Part shown: positions 11,108 through 22,011 of the stretch, piece after piece
How positions within the stretch are numbered: position 1 is the stretch's first letter
Layout: each line of letters starts with the position of its first letter
Assembly (NCBI GenBank): GCA_963971425.1
Contig: OZ020526.1
Span: 17,451,173-17,515,172, forward strand
Source of the DNA: Bryoerythrophyllum caledonicum
Lineage: Eukaryota > Streptophyta > Bryopsida > Pottiales > Pottiaceae
Reading direction: 5' to 3'
DNA: 64,000 nt
Translations under genes and position numbers: made by a program
The notes under the pieces: model-generated
What the model saw: the letters and a program-made list of their open reading frames with translations, nothing else
Told to the model about the DNA's origin: nothing
Databases searched by the model: none

Positions 11108-13447
11108 ATGGATTTTCTGAAGAATGCGGCCAAGATCGCGGAGCAAGTGCAGGGCGGGAAGAAGAAGCAGGGCGAGGGGTCCGGGGGCGGGTACGGCGAC
11201 ATGCTGGGCGGATTCATGGGCGGCGGCGATAAGCCGAAGCCCAAGCCCAGGCGCGATGACGGAGAGGAAGAGGAGTATGGCCGGAAGCCCAGGCGCGATG
11301 ACGGAGAGGACGAGGAGTATGGCCGGAAGCCCCGGCCCAGCCGTGACGATGAGGAGTATGGCGAGGCGCGGCCGCACGGGAGCGCCTCCTCCGAGCACAA
11401 GAAGAAGCCGTCCACCGGAGAGCTCTTCGGTAGCGCTCAGGTGAAGAGCTCATTCTTAGAACCTGGTACTAGCTTCTTTGTTTTTGTGAAATCAGAGTGA
11501 TGTGTTGAATGGCTCTTTGTTGTTCTTGATACATTTTATTTTTTTTGTGGATGAGAGGATCTGAGGTTTGTTCTGGCGATTTCCTCAGGTTCTGTACCAA
11601 GCTGCCGCGGGTGGGAAAGTAGACCAAGGCAAGCTCGCAGGTGCGTTGATTGGAGGCCACCTGCATTTTCACATCCGAGCCATGGCGTACCTTCCTTTTA
11701 AGTGTTTCTAGAGCAATGTTTTGTGGTTTTATCTCTGAAGGGTAGTAATGAACCATTCTGACTCCTTCAATGTTGGAGTACAGGTGCGGCGTCCGATTTA
11801 CTGGAAGGACTGTCCGTGTACGGTGGAGAGAAATCCCCCTACTCTAAGTATGCGCAGCAGGCCAGCACCTACTTGGACAGCTATGGGAACAAGCCTGGTT
11901 CTGGTTCGAGCGCCCACAAACCTTCTTCTGGTGAGTTTCACGATTTGATGAATCTCAGTTGAGGACGATTTGATGAATCTCAGTTGAACATCGAAATTTC
12001 CAGATACATAGCCTGTCGGTATCGACCTGCTTTGGCTGTAGTGCTGTCCTCGGAATTCAGAAGCTCACTCGTCCTATTATCTTTGATATTTGTGTAGGTC
12101 ATGGTCGGCCAAGTGAAGGAGACGAAGACTCGTACCCTTCCAAGCCCCGTCCCTCAAAGTACGACTCGGAGGAGCCAGAGTCCCGCCCTTCCAAGCCTCG
12201 CCCCTCCAAGTACGAGGACGAGGAGTCAGAATATGGTGCACGCCCCCAGAAACCACACCCTTCCAAGTACGAGGACGAGGACGAGGATGGTGGTCGCCGT
12301 CGCCCTCAGAAGCCTCAAGCTGATGATGAAGGTATTGCTAATACCACACTTCAGTTCGGAAGTTTGTACACCCTTATTTTGCAGATCTGTATTCACATGC
12401 ACCTGAATTTGGAGGAAGTCTATGCACATCGTTTCTCTAGTCCATAATTCTGTTCACTTGAAAAATCTCCCTCGGTTAGCAAGCAAGCACAGTGTTCATC
12501 TGGCAATGTCTTCTTGAGCTGGAACATCTTGTCAGAGAGCTCAACTACATTCTCCTTCTCAAAACTCTGGCCTAATAGTTCTGGTTTTGGAGACTTCTCT
12601 ATGATCCATGTGTGGTACTGGTTTGGTTTTTTTGATGTTTTCTGGCCTAAGATGGGATACACTTTGAGTGCAGAATACGGAGGTGGTTACGGCCGCAAGC
12701 CTCAGAAGTCACAGTATGGTGAAGAGGAGGCAGGGCCCTATGGAAGCCGCCCCCATGGTGGGGAGGGGCCGTATGGCGGAGGCCGCCAGGAGAGTGAGGA
12801 AGGGCCTTATGGATCAGGAGGTATGGTGCACTTCCTCTTTGCTGCTTCCATTTAATTTTCCTCTTTTCTTTAACCCCTCAACATCAGAAGGTGCCTTTAA
12901 ATTCACATCTCTAAAGAGTTTAAGGTCAAGAGAGAAGCCGGAGAACTTCTCTCTTGAACTACCATGGTGGTTCATAATTTGGAGCTTTAATTAATGCCAA
13001 ATATATGGCTGTGTATATTCACATTCCCATTAGGACTTGAAGTGATCAACAGTTCTCCCTTTCACATGTCTAGATACTAATGGGTTATTACTGTAAAATA
13101 GTTTAGACAGTATGGTTTTTACATCACATAAGCTATATTGTAACAAAGACTAAGTGAGAAAGTATGAAGGGATGATATGGAGTGAGTTTTCACTTCCTGA
13201 CAATAGCAGTAGATTTCCTGCTGAACTTGTAGACTAGAAGTCATGCAATCTTGGTTGGAACCTACAAAATTCAGCAAGAAACTCTAACCTTAATTTGATC
13301 AGCAAGTTTAGAAAAGTGATCAATAGTTTGTCATGGAATTTTTCTGATTGTGTTGGTTGCTGGTCGTGTGCAGGTCATGGGAGAGTTCCCAAGCCCAGAG
13401 ATGATGAGGAAGAGACTGCGAAGCCCAAGAAATCCTGGTATGACTAG
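11108..13447 (+). CDS. Nodulin-related protein 1-like, repeat-rich tail
   Basis: Exons 11108-11440, 11589-11640, 11784-11930, 12098-12331, 12674-12820 and 13374-13447 give 328 residues. The core (STGELFGSAQ, then VLYQAAAGGKVDQGKLAG, then AASDLLEGLSVYGG..KYAQQASTYLDSY) matches Arabidopsis NRP1 (STSELLASAKVV..KVAGASADILDAAEKYG..YLDKAEKYLNDY). NRP1-type proteins are small, soluble, and tied to heat and ABA responses; the biochemical role is unknown. Unlike NRP1, the core is wrapped in disordered repeats: YGRKPRRDDGE-type repeats before it, SKPRPSKYE/YED repeats and GPYG-type repeats after it. Exons 3, 4 and 5 are phase 1-1 and multiples of three (147, 234, 147 bp). Exons 4 and 6 both start with HGR, suggesting exon duplication. 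Confidence 0.8.
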
Positions 13448-14909
13448 AGAGTGCCTTCTTTCCCGCTAATTTGTGTCATTATCTGAGATTCATTCTCGAG
13501 ATAACTGCAGTCTATTATTTCGTCTGTATTCTTCATGATGTTTATTAAATGACTGTATTTGCATTAATTGGATTTTATCCACATGGTCGTTGTTCATGTT
13601 TTTGTAAATTTATAAGTGGATGACAGAACTAGAGCTCTCTATGGTGATCGAACGCTGGGAAATCATGTTTCTCTGGGACTTCTATTCATATCACATTCTG
13701 CAAAAGGAGGATTTTGTCTGGAAATAATACACATAGAAAATTACTATCTTAATTATGTAATAGTGGGTGTCAAAATAAGTCGGTGGCTTGGTGATGGAAT
13801 TTTGTGAACGTTAGAAAAGTGGAAAAGAGACCCTTACAAAGTAGGAAATGGGACCTCAACCTCATTCACACGTCATCTTTATGCTCATGAACTAGGGTAA
13901 TTACCACTACCGGTACTACGTTTTCTAGTCTTTCTGGACTTTCTATGACATTTTGGGGAATAATATTTTGAACATGAAACTTAGTGGAAAATTCAAACTG
14001 AACTTTAAAAAGTACCTCATATATGTGACTCATAGGGAAGATACCTTGGTTGCAGGGGGCTATTATTCTACATGAGGGTCAGTTTCGTACATAATTAATT
14101 TACAATGGCAAATGTCCAAAATCTTAGGAAAATTCAAGAGATTTGTCTAGATATCCATGTAATGCCTAAGTGATACTCGTTGCGTCCGAATTACCTCAAA
14201 AGGGGGAATAATCCTAAACTGACACAACCAAACTATGGGGTCTCTGAACTAAAGATGGAAAAGGATCCTGACGAAATATGAACTCCATAGAATCTCTCCA
14301 AAAAACAATAGAAAAGAAGCTGTCATATCACATAAGGTCGAACAGCCTATTTCCGGCCCTTTAAGGAACTCAGCTACTTGCACTTTGAAGCAGGGTGTAA
14401 TTTTTTTTTTGAGAACATAGGAAATAGATGAGAAGTATAATGGAAATTTAAAATTTTATTTCCGATCAAGTATGTAATTACAGTGTAATTTCGAAGTTCT
14501 AAACACTAGACTCCTACAACTGGACGTAGCTTGCCTTGTAAGAGAAGCAAAAAAAGCCTAAAACCGGCCACTGCTCATTCTACTTGTCTCACTATACATC
14601 GTGCAAAATTAGAGCAATGATAACTTAGTACTGCCTTGACAGTGTTACAAAGGCGTTCCTATACCCATGTCAGTCCAAAATTGGCCAAGCTTATCCTCGT
14701 GGGATGAGCACATACACATGACCTCTGACTAGTCTAATTCCGTCCTGAAAAAGAAAAAAAAAGTGATGTCATATTGCAGTGGCTCCCTGAGCCAGGACTC
14801 CACCAACGACTCGTAGGTTGAACTCCACCAACCACCAACGGCTCTCAAACAACCTGGTCCACCATCACCCAGTCTTCATCGGCGCCATCACCAGCCTCGG
14901 CCTGAGGCT
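13448..14909. other. Intergenic, no gene seen
   Basis: 3' UTR of the nodulin-related gene followed by AT-rich sequence; GC rises after 14770 towards the transposase locus. Only short frames without recognisable content. The outer ends of the transposase element were sought here and not found. Confidence 0.5.
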
Positions 14910-17087
14910 CTACGAATGTCCATGCAGTGGACATCTGCCTCTCCAAAAGAGGCACGGTGTTGTTCCGGGTCTGTGACCTGTCGACGTCGACGTGGGCGGG
15001 TGGCCTTCATCACCTGAAGGCTGGAGCTCGTGTAAATACCGAGGATCGCCGCGGTGCACCCATGCAGGGGGAGTCGCCGGTGGAATTTCGGCAACGTTGC
15101 CGATGCCATATTTCACAGCCCTGCGCCTCGCCAACCTCCGCGCCATGTTCTCCTTGCAGATAGCGGGCAAGACACCACAGTATGGTGCGATGTATGCACC
15201 TAGGGCAGGAGGAGGCGCATTTTTTAGCAGCCATTGCAAGCGTTTTCCTGCCTCACGGATCGCATCCGCGCTCCACTGTCGCTTGAAGACCTCCCTGGCT
15301 CGTGCGTCGACTTCCCTTTGTGCCTTCTCGGCTTCTTTTCGCAACTTCTCAACTATCCGGGCCTCTTTTTTTCGCTCAGCCTCCACTTTTCGTTGCTCCG
15401 CTTCTCTTCTGGCCTTCTCCTTTCGCTCAGCTTTTTGCTCCAAGCTTTGCAAGTACTCTTCGCTAGTTTACATGATACTCTTGCTGTAATCTATAAGAGG
15501 CTCCTCTCAGGTTCTCCTTTAACGCGGCTGCACAACCACCTCGGGGAGCTGGAGAAACTGCTGGATCGAGGGCGCTGCGGTTCCGAGACCCTCCCGGCTA
15601 GATCCAGGGCGATGATGTTGTCCCGCGCCCCCTCCGCTGCCGAGGTCCGACAACTCCTCGGTGCCCCCTCCGTTGCCAAGCTCCGACAACTCCGCAACAC
15701 CGCTATCGTTGCCAAACTCGGGCTCATACTCGCCCACCAAGAATTGTTGCCGATCTGGCTGAGACGAGGGTATGCGGTCACCCATGATTTCTTGCATTGC
15801 AGGGTCCTGTCCTTGGTCATCTTCGTCCATTTCGTCAAGATCCTCGTCGGTCTTTGAGTCCTCATGATTTTCTTGTCCGGCAGACGCTTGAACGAACTGC
15901 TCAGATGGCGCCATATACTTATCAACAGCTCGTGGGTTCAACGGCCATATTCCGGTACTTCTAAATCCTGCCCTTATATTGTTCTCTATCAAGGCCTTTT
16001 GTAATGCAGCTGATACCCACTGTGCTAGCACTGCCTTTGATGCGCCTCTCCTACAGTTTCTTAAAGTCCATGCATCCCTGTATCGTTTGAATGCTCTTTT
16101 GAATGGTCCGAAAATGCTCACATCCAATGGTTGCAGACGGTGGCTCGTGTGAGAAGGCAAGGTGACCAGATCCAAACCAACTTGCATGGCTTTGTGTACA
16201 ACCTCCAAAGTGACATGCGAGTTGTGGCCATCTACAATGAGTAAGTGTCGATTGGTAGGAGAGACTCCACCCCTGCTCTCAAGTGATTTAATGAAATGTG
16301 ATATCCAATGTGAAAATAAGATAGCAGTCATCCATCCTTCTGGCTGCATTGCCATGCTAGCTCCGTCCTCACAGCATGCTATATAGTTCTCTCTCATTCT
16401 TTTGCCCCTAAAAATGTAGAATCCTGGAATGCTCTGGCCACTTGCATTGATGCATGATAATACTGTGACCCATTCACGCTCATTAGGCATCAGAGAGTGC
16501 ACAGTTTTAGATCCTCTCCTGCACCATACCAAAGCACCCCCATTTTGGCCACCTTGTGCCCCACTCTCATCACAGTTCCATATGTTTGTAGGTGGATAGT
16601 TGTATGTGCGATAGAGCTCCTCCAAGTTCCTGTGGAAAGATGCAACATTGTCAGGGCATAGTCCCTTTGCTCTTGAAAACTCTAGTCCCTGGGAGCTTCT
16701 TAATGTCAAATCAGGGTGTCTTTTTTTGAACCAGCGTACCCAACTGTCCCCTGGGATGCCTTCTCTGAATGGTGTAATCCTCTCCTGAGTAATAGTGGCT
16801 ACTTTCAAACGAAGTTGTTGCATGGATAGAGGGTGACCATAGTCCTGCATCCTGGTCATGTATGTATTTAGTGCACTCTCTTCTTCTTGCTTTAATACTG
16901 TAGGTGGGCCTCTTTTCCGAGTTTGAGTTCTACCAAACAAGTGATCTGATAAGGAGGTTGGAGGGATGTCGAAATACCTTGCAACCGTCTTGATTCTCCC
17001 TCCTGCTTCAATTGCCACGATTGCCAATCTGAGTGCTTCATCTGTCCAAGTGCCTGTTCTTCGTCTACCACCTCGTTGACTTCGCAT
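14910..17087 (-). CDS. pogo/Tigger-type (Tc1/mariner) DDE transposase
   Basis: The main exon (15519-17087, start ATG at 17087) encodes in order a Psq/HTH (TDEALRLAIVAIEAGG..VARYFDIPPTSLSDHL), a CENP-B-type HTH (YMTRMQDYGHPL..GDSWVRWFKKRHP), and a DDE domain. Acidic residues expected for catalysis are visible: NIWNCDESG, LLIVDGHNSH, and PLDVSIFGPFK, i.e. a DDD set as in pogo elements, followed by GIWPLNP. A second block (14910-15462), with an AG acceptor at 15463-15464, encodes a Glu/Lys/Arg-rich coiled coil (KAERKEKARREAEQRKVEAE shortened here) and a basic tail. It is probably a further exon of the same gene, since the first frame ends at 15519 and such tails are common in the family; the donor is not resolved. 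No stop breaks the DDE domain, so it may be functional or recently lost. Confidence 0.8.
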
Positions 17088-17135
17088 TCGCCCTATGTAC
17101 ACCGCAGGTCCATCTCCGAACTGCCCAGCAGGTTG

Positions 17136-17687
17136 CTAGAGCGAAGCTTTATTCATATCGACGCACAGGGCGTCGACGGAGGTGGGAACATGGCGGCCGG
17201 GCTGCAAATCATCGCCGAGGACCGCGCCGACTTCATGAGTGGGAGCGCCGGCGGAGCTTGGCGCTGGAACTTTGCCCATGGGAGGAGGTCCGCCCCTGGG
17301 TTGCATCAGTGGCGCCACAGGTGATGTCGCGATCCCGAGGCTCCTTCGCGGCGTTACTGTAGGTTGCGGAGGAATGCCGGAGTTCGGCGCGGCCACTGTG
17401 GCGTACACGCCGTGCACTCGCGGCGCTCCCGGAGGTGAGGTGAACACTGATGGGCACCGCGCTCCAGCTACGTCGGGGATTTGGTACGCCACCGCGGCTG
17501 CAGGGAGGTCGAAAGCCCCGTCGACAAAGGTCGCCGTCTGCCCATGTCGATATGCCTGTGTTGCACCGGGACGCCACCCTCCCATGATTGAAGTCGATCC
17601 GCTCACATGCACTCCAGTACCAGTCATGGCTGCTCCCATTGTGCTTAATTCCGCCACAAAACACGAATTCTCATGAAAATTTGCCAT
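17136..17687 (-). CDS. Open frame next to the transposase, unrecognised
   Basis: 183 codons, Ala/Gly/Pro-rich, from ATG at 17687 to TAG at 17136-17138, ending about 48 bp before the transposase start and on the same strand. GC content matches the transposase. I do not recognise it. It could be an upstream exon of the transposase gene (GGGCAG at about 17115 is a possible acceptor), a second transposon protein, or chance reading of GC-rich DNA. Confidence 0.35.
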   Translation of the reverse strand: MANFHENSCFVAELSTMGAAMTGTGVHVSGSTSIMGGWRPGATQAYRHGQTATFVDGAFDLPAAAVAYQIPDVAGARCPSVFTSPPGAPRVHGVYATVAAPNSGIPPQPTVTPRRSLGIATSPVAPLMQPRGGPPPMGKVPAPSSAGAPTHEVGAVLGDDLQPGRHVPTSVDALCVDMNKASL

Positions 17688-17932
17688 GACAATTCACAGT
17701 AGTTAACCGATTCAGTAGCTACGACCTCACTTACTCTATGTTCACTCCACAAGAATAAACCGTGTATTTCTCTCGTCACTCATGCACATCAAAGTCACAC
17801 CTTATTGCTCACTATATTCTCACCTTCATGCACTCAACTTCGCACTAACAGCTTGAATCATGCAACTGACAACATTGTACATAACTCCGAAGCTTTGCAT
17901 GACTTATACATGCAGTGTTGCAGGTGTCCACC

Positions 17933-18055
17933 CTCGAAAGGAGGAAGTAGTTCCATACTACTAACCCATGCCCGGTGGGCATGGACTTAGTGGTGGAATG
18001 AACGGACACTTTACTCACGACAGCCCCCTCCAGGGATCGGCGTTCTTCTTCTTCT
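17933..18055. mobile_element. Short relative of the TGTC-ended foldback element, with direct-repeat flanks
   Basis: The sequence after GCAGTGTTGCA (17922-17932) begins GTGTCCACCCTCGAAAGGAGG, like the end of the TA-type element at 54263, contains the perfect palindrome CCATGCCCGGTGGGCATGG, and ends before a second GCAGTGTTGCA (18056-18066). The 11-bp direct repeat may be a target-site duplication. Truncated and non-coding. Confidence 0.5.
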
Positions 18056-18324
18056 GCAGTGTTGCAACCAACATTAACCATAAGACGGCTTCATTAAACC
18101 GAGCCTCCATTGTCCATAATCTATGTACTATTAACCCATAATTGTTTGTTTTAATGCTTAATCCCACCTATATTAGCAACCCTTTGCCACCTTGATACTG
18201 TTCAACTGCTTCATAATTTTGATAGGCTGCGCCCACAATTCCATCCCTAAAGTAACCTAAAACCGTCCATTGTATTCATTCATCCACGCCAGTCACCACT
18301 AAATCCGGCCCCCTCATCTCTCGG

Positions 18325-19962
18325 ATGGTTATGGGCAGTAAAGTCATGAATTTACAAATATTTTTAGGTCTCGGCAATGGGATGGGGCTCGGGAATAGGC
18401 TGTTCGACCTTAGAACTTTGAAGATTTGGAAGGCTCCAAGAGGCAACAAACCGAGAATTTTCTCCAAGAAATTTTACCAAATGTTTGGGAAGGCTATGGT
18501 GTACTACACTGCGTTTAAAAGAGGCCACTTGCCTAGTTCTACAGTCCCCTTCAATAAGGTTACGTACTTTTTGCATTCCTAGGGATAGTAACTTTCAGTG
18601 CCGCCAACTTTGACACCCTCTTGAGATCTAGAAAATTGTTATTTTACCATGAAATTTTTGGCACAAGATCATTTCTATGTTGACAACATGTGTGCCAAAT
18701 TTCAAGGTCAGAAGATGAACATAGAAAAAGATATTCCAAATTTACCAACATGTGTAGTTGTAAGCCATTCACTACTGCCAATTTTGACACCCTCGTGAGG
18801 GCTGAAAATTTGATATTTTACCATGAAATTTTTATCACAAGATCATCTCTATGCTGATAACATGTGTGTTAAATTTCAAAGCCATGTGATGAATACAATA
18901 ATAGATACACAAGATTGTTTCTCATAGTTTCACATGTTGGTAAATTTTAAATATGGGTTTTTTTATTCATCTTCTGGCCTTGAAATTTGGCACACCTGTT
19001 ATAAACATAGAGGTGATCATGTGTTAAAAATTTCGTTGTAAAATAACAATCTTTCAAACCTAGGGAAGGTGCCAAAGTTGAAATGGTACCCGGGTGTTTC
19101 TCACAATTAGCACGTTGGTAGATTTTGATTTTTTTCTTTTCTATCGTGGATATTTTAGACTTGAAATTAAGCACACATATAATCAACGTAGAGATAGTCT
19201 CATGTCCAAAATCTCATGGGAAAAAATATAAAATTCAATCCATGGGAGGGTGTCAAATTTGGCAAGAGTGAAATGTTTCTCACAACTACACATGTTGGTA
19301 GATTTCAAAAATCTTTTGCTATGTAGGTATTCTCGCCTTAAAACTTTGTACACATGTATTCAATACAGACATGGTTTCATGCCAAAAATTTCATGTGCAA
19401 AAACAAAAGATTTAATCCTTGGGAGTGTGTCAAAGTTGGCGAGGAATGAAATGTTTCTTACAACTACACTCACAACTACACATGTTGCTAGATTTTAAAT
19501 ATGTTTCTTAGTGTGGATGTTTTGGACTTTAAACATGTAATAAACACAGAGAAGGTCCCATGCCAAAAATTACATGGGCAAAAAAAAAAATTCAATGTTG
19601 GTAGATCTTGAATATCTTTTTTTTATTTGACTTCCGACCTTGAAATTTTGCACACATGTTGTCAACATAGAAATGATCTTGTGTCAAAAATTTCATGGTA
19701 AAATAACAATTTCTCACCCTCAAGAGGGTGTCAAAGTTGGTAGCACTGAAAGTTACTACCCCTAGGAATGCAAAAAGTACGTAACCTTATTGAAGGGGAC
19801 TGTACAGTTGGCACACAACCATATATGCGGACTCAGTTGACAAGAGATAAGCTACTGGCCAACGCGGAGTCTCTGAAGTCAGAGTCGACGTACTCCGAGC
19901 TTTCGTTGTGGAAGGCGGAGATGTCACCGATCAGCTCAAATGTCAGCAACACTGGGTCTTAG
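18325..19962 (+). pseudogene. ORF split by a foldback transposon
   Basis: An open frame enters from at least 18325 (perhaps an exon starting at 18368 after a TTTTTAG acceptor) and runs to the TA at 18540-18541, where the element at 18542-19802 begins. After the second TA (19803-19804) the same frame continues to TAG at 19960-19962 (RTQLTRDKLLANAESLKSES and ELSLWKAEMSPISSNVSN). The left side contains SKKFYQMFGKAMVYYTAFKRGHL. With one TA and the element removed the frame is unbroken. I do not recognise the protein family. With the insertion, translation stops after about 12 element-encoded codons, so this copy is likely inactive unless the insertion is absent in other individuals. Confidence 0.6.
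18542..19802. mobile_element. 1.26-kb foldback element with TA target and CAGTCCCC ends
   Basis: Both ends read TA/CAGTCCCCTTCAATAAGG going inwards, and the outer roughly 180 bp are near-identical inverted copies. The interior is an array of roughly 180-bp units sharing CCAACTTTGACACCCTC and ACCATGAAATTTTTGxCACAAGATCAT: two units in + orientation on the left, then about five in - orientation from 18940 to 19760. TA target plus CAGT-type ends fits the Tc1/mariner-pogo superfamily. No coding capacity, so it must be moved in trans; the pogo-type transposase locus 1.5 kb to the left is an obvious but unproven candidate. Confidence 0.85.
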
Positions 19963-22011
19963 AAGTTGAAGTAGAGTGGCGTCCCGGGCCTCGCTATTGG
20001 CAACATGTATTCCCTACTGGCATGGGCACCGCGGTCATACCCCGCTCATAAGCAAACAACATGCTCAGTTTACTTATCCATGCCTAGTGCGAGGTGTTAA
20101 AAAAACTATTTTTAGAGGATATTTGTAAAGTTTGAATCAGACAACCCCTCTTTCGAATCAGCTCAAAATAGTTCTCGATAGATCATAAATCAGCTTTAAA
20201 GAGAGTTCTCAGATGAGTTAGACTTACCTCTGTTCATGAATTTGGCTTATCTCGATGCCTGGGAGCTTGCACTCGAGAGTTCGTTGCGGTTCCTAGCTGA
20301 CGGTGGAGGTTCGATTTTAGAGCCGAGAACCAGAGACCTAGGATCGTATGGCTCCAAGGAGACGAAGTAGAGTCGCTGGCTGTGACAGCTTGTGAATAGC
20401 TTTGAAAACTTATGCCGTCATCGTAGTGCTGAGTGTGAATTTGCGAGGCTGCGTGATACGTTCTGAGAAAGTGGAATTTGAAATGCCTACGAATGATAGA
20501 ATTCGACCTGCAGTATTGAGCTGAAGATGTGCAAGGGCATGGTGGTGTCAACTTAGGGATGTGTATGGTTGCAGGGAGCTGATCTGACAGAGTACACACT
20601 GCGGTTAGTTGGCTCTGACTGCTCGCGGGAGAGCTCAGGAATAACTTGGATTGTAGAGTATGGGGAAGCCTCGTATGGATCCAGCTGAATTGGACGACGT
20701 GGAAATAGAAGGAGAGTAGGCTGTCCTTACAAGAACTCAAGTTCAGAACCTTGAGTGTACCATTCTTGCAATTTTATGTAAATTTTTTCCTGCCTTTCGA
20801 GCTAAATTTTATGCTGATCGTTTCTGTCTATCGTGTTCAGATGCAGCGGCGCCTTGGGCCGAGCATTGACAGATAAGTGTAATCTATTAAAGCACCTCCA
20901 TTGTTGATTAGTCGAGTTGCTTCTGTTTCAACACTGAAGGAAAAATTATGCATGTCGAACATGGCTTTTGATGGTTGAAAGCAGCGTAGGGTGTTACATT
21001 ATCAATGACGCTCCCTGTCTAGAGAAGTAGACCCTGCAGGTATCTACAGGTATCTTCAGCAACGCAACCAGTTCGACAGGTGCAAAGTGGATCCTTTACT
21101 CTTCTTGGTAAACTCCTGGAGGCATTCATCATACACTCATCCCCATAAGAAAAGCCAAATATGGTGGCGGTGGATGGAGGTGGTAAGAACTTAGTAGAGG
21201 CTAAAGTTTGTAGTGGGTTCAGTAGAGGGCTTAGAAACTTAAGCCCAATTGCACCTCCATCATCGTTCAGAGGCACACCTAAAATCGTCACAACTAGAAC
21301 GTTGCCACTTCGTTCACAGTCCACTGTGCGTTCACGTGCACTCTCCATCGTCCTCGTCCAATATTTTATGTTTGAAGTCTGTGAAACTAGAACTTGGCGT
21401 TGTGGAAGTTTAATTTGTTTGACATGATATTTAAGGTAAGGAAAAGAGACTGATAGTAATGAATCATATGGCTATCTCAATTCTATAAGAATTAAGCTAG
21501 TCAAATTATACAAAGTTTCATACGCAAATATAAAAATAACTTATCAATATTACTTTAAAATAAACGTCACATAGAATCTTGGATAAGGTTGTAAAAATAT
21601 CCTCAAGACACCTAATAATGACATAAAGAGGATAGAAAGAGAATGTAGTAATATGTTTTCTACTAACTCTTTTTCATGTGGATATCTTGGTATAAGAAAA
21701 ATATCCATGCAAAATACTCTTTGCATGGATGACGGAAAACATTTAATGGGTTGAAAAGTCTATAATCAAGCACTATGATGGAACTTTCTCCGAAGCTCAT
21801 TGCTCCCCTTCAAATTTTAACAACATGAAGTATCAAATTAATTCAAAATTGGGTACAATGCCAAGCTCGTGTAGGTGAGACCTCAAGTATCTACACTACG
21901 ATTAATAAGTGACCAAAAGGAAATTCCTTTCAAACTAGCTTTAAAGAAATGAAAGATGGAGCAATATTTATACATTACAGGATGTAGTACATATTCTTCA
22001 AATTAATATCT
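19963..22011. other. Intergenic, no supported gene
   Basis: Contains moderate open frames at 20234-20740 (-) and 21019-21348 (-) with no recognisable motif and no splice support. 21430-22011 is AT-rich and probably includes the kinase 3' UTR. Confidence 0.45.

Noticed and set aside
14927..15857. Plus-strand open frames across the transposase C-terminal block
   Set aside because: Antisense shadows of the minus-strand coding region; no family content.
18541..19807. Foldback element acting as a splice-ready intron (introner)
   Set aside because: Using GT at 18544 and AG at 19806-19807 shifts the frame and meets a stop soon after, so splicing would not rescue the host frame.
20234..20740. 168-codon minus-strand frame
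   Set aside because: No motif, atypical composition, no splice context; within the size expected by chance.
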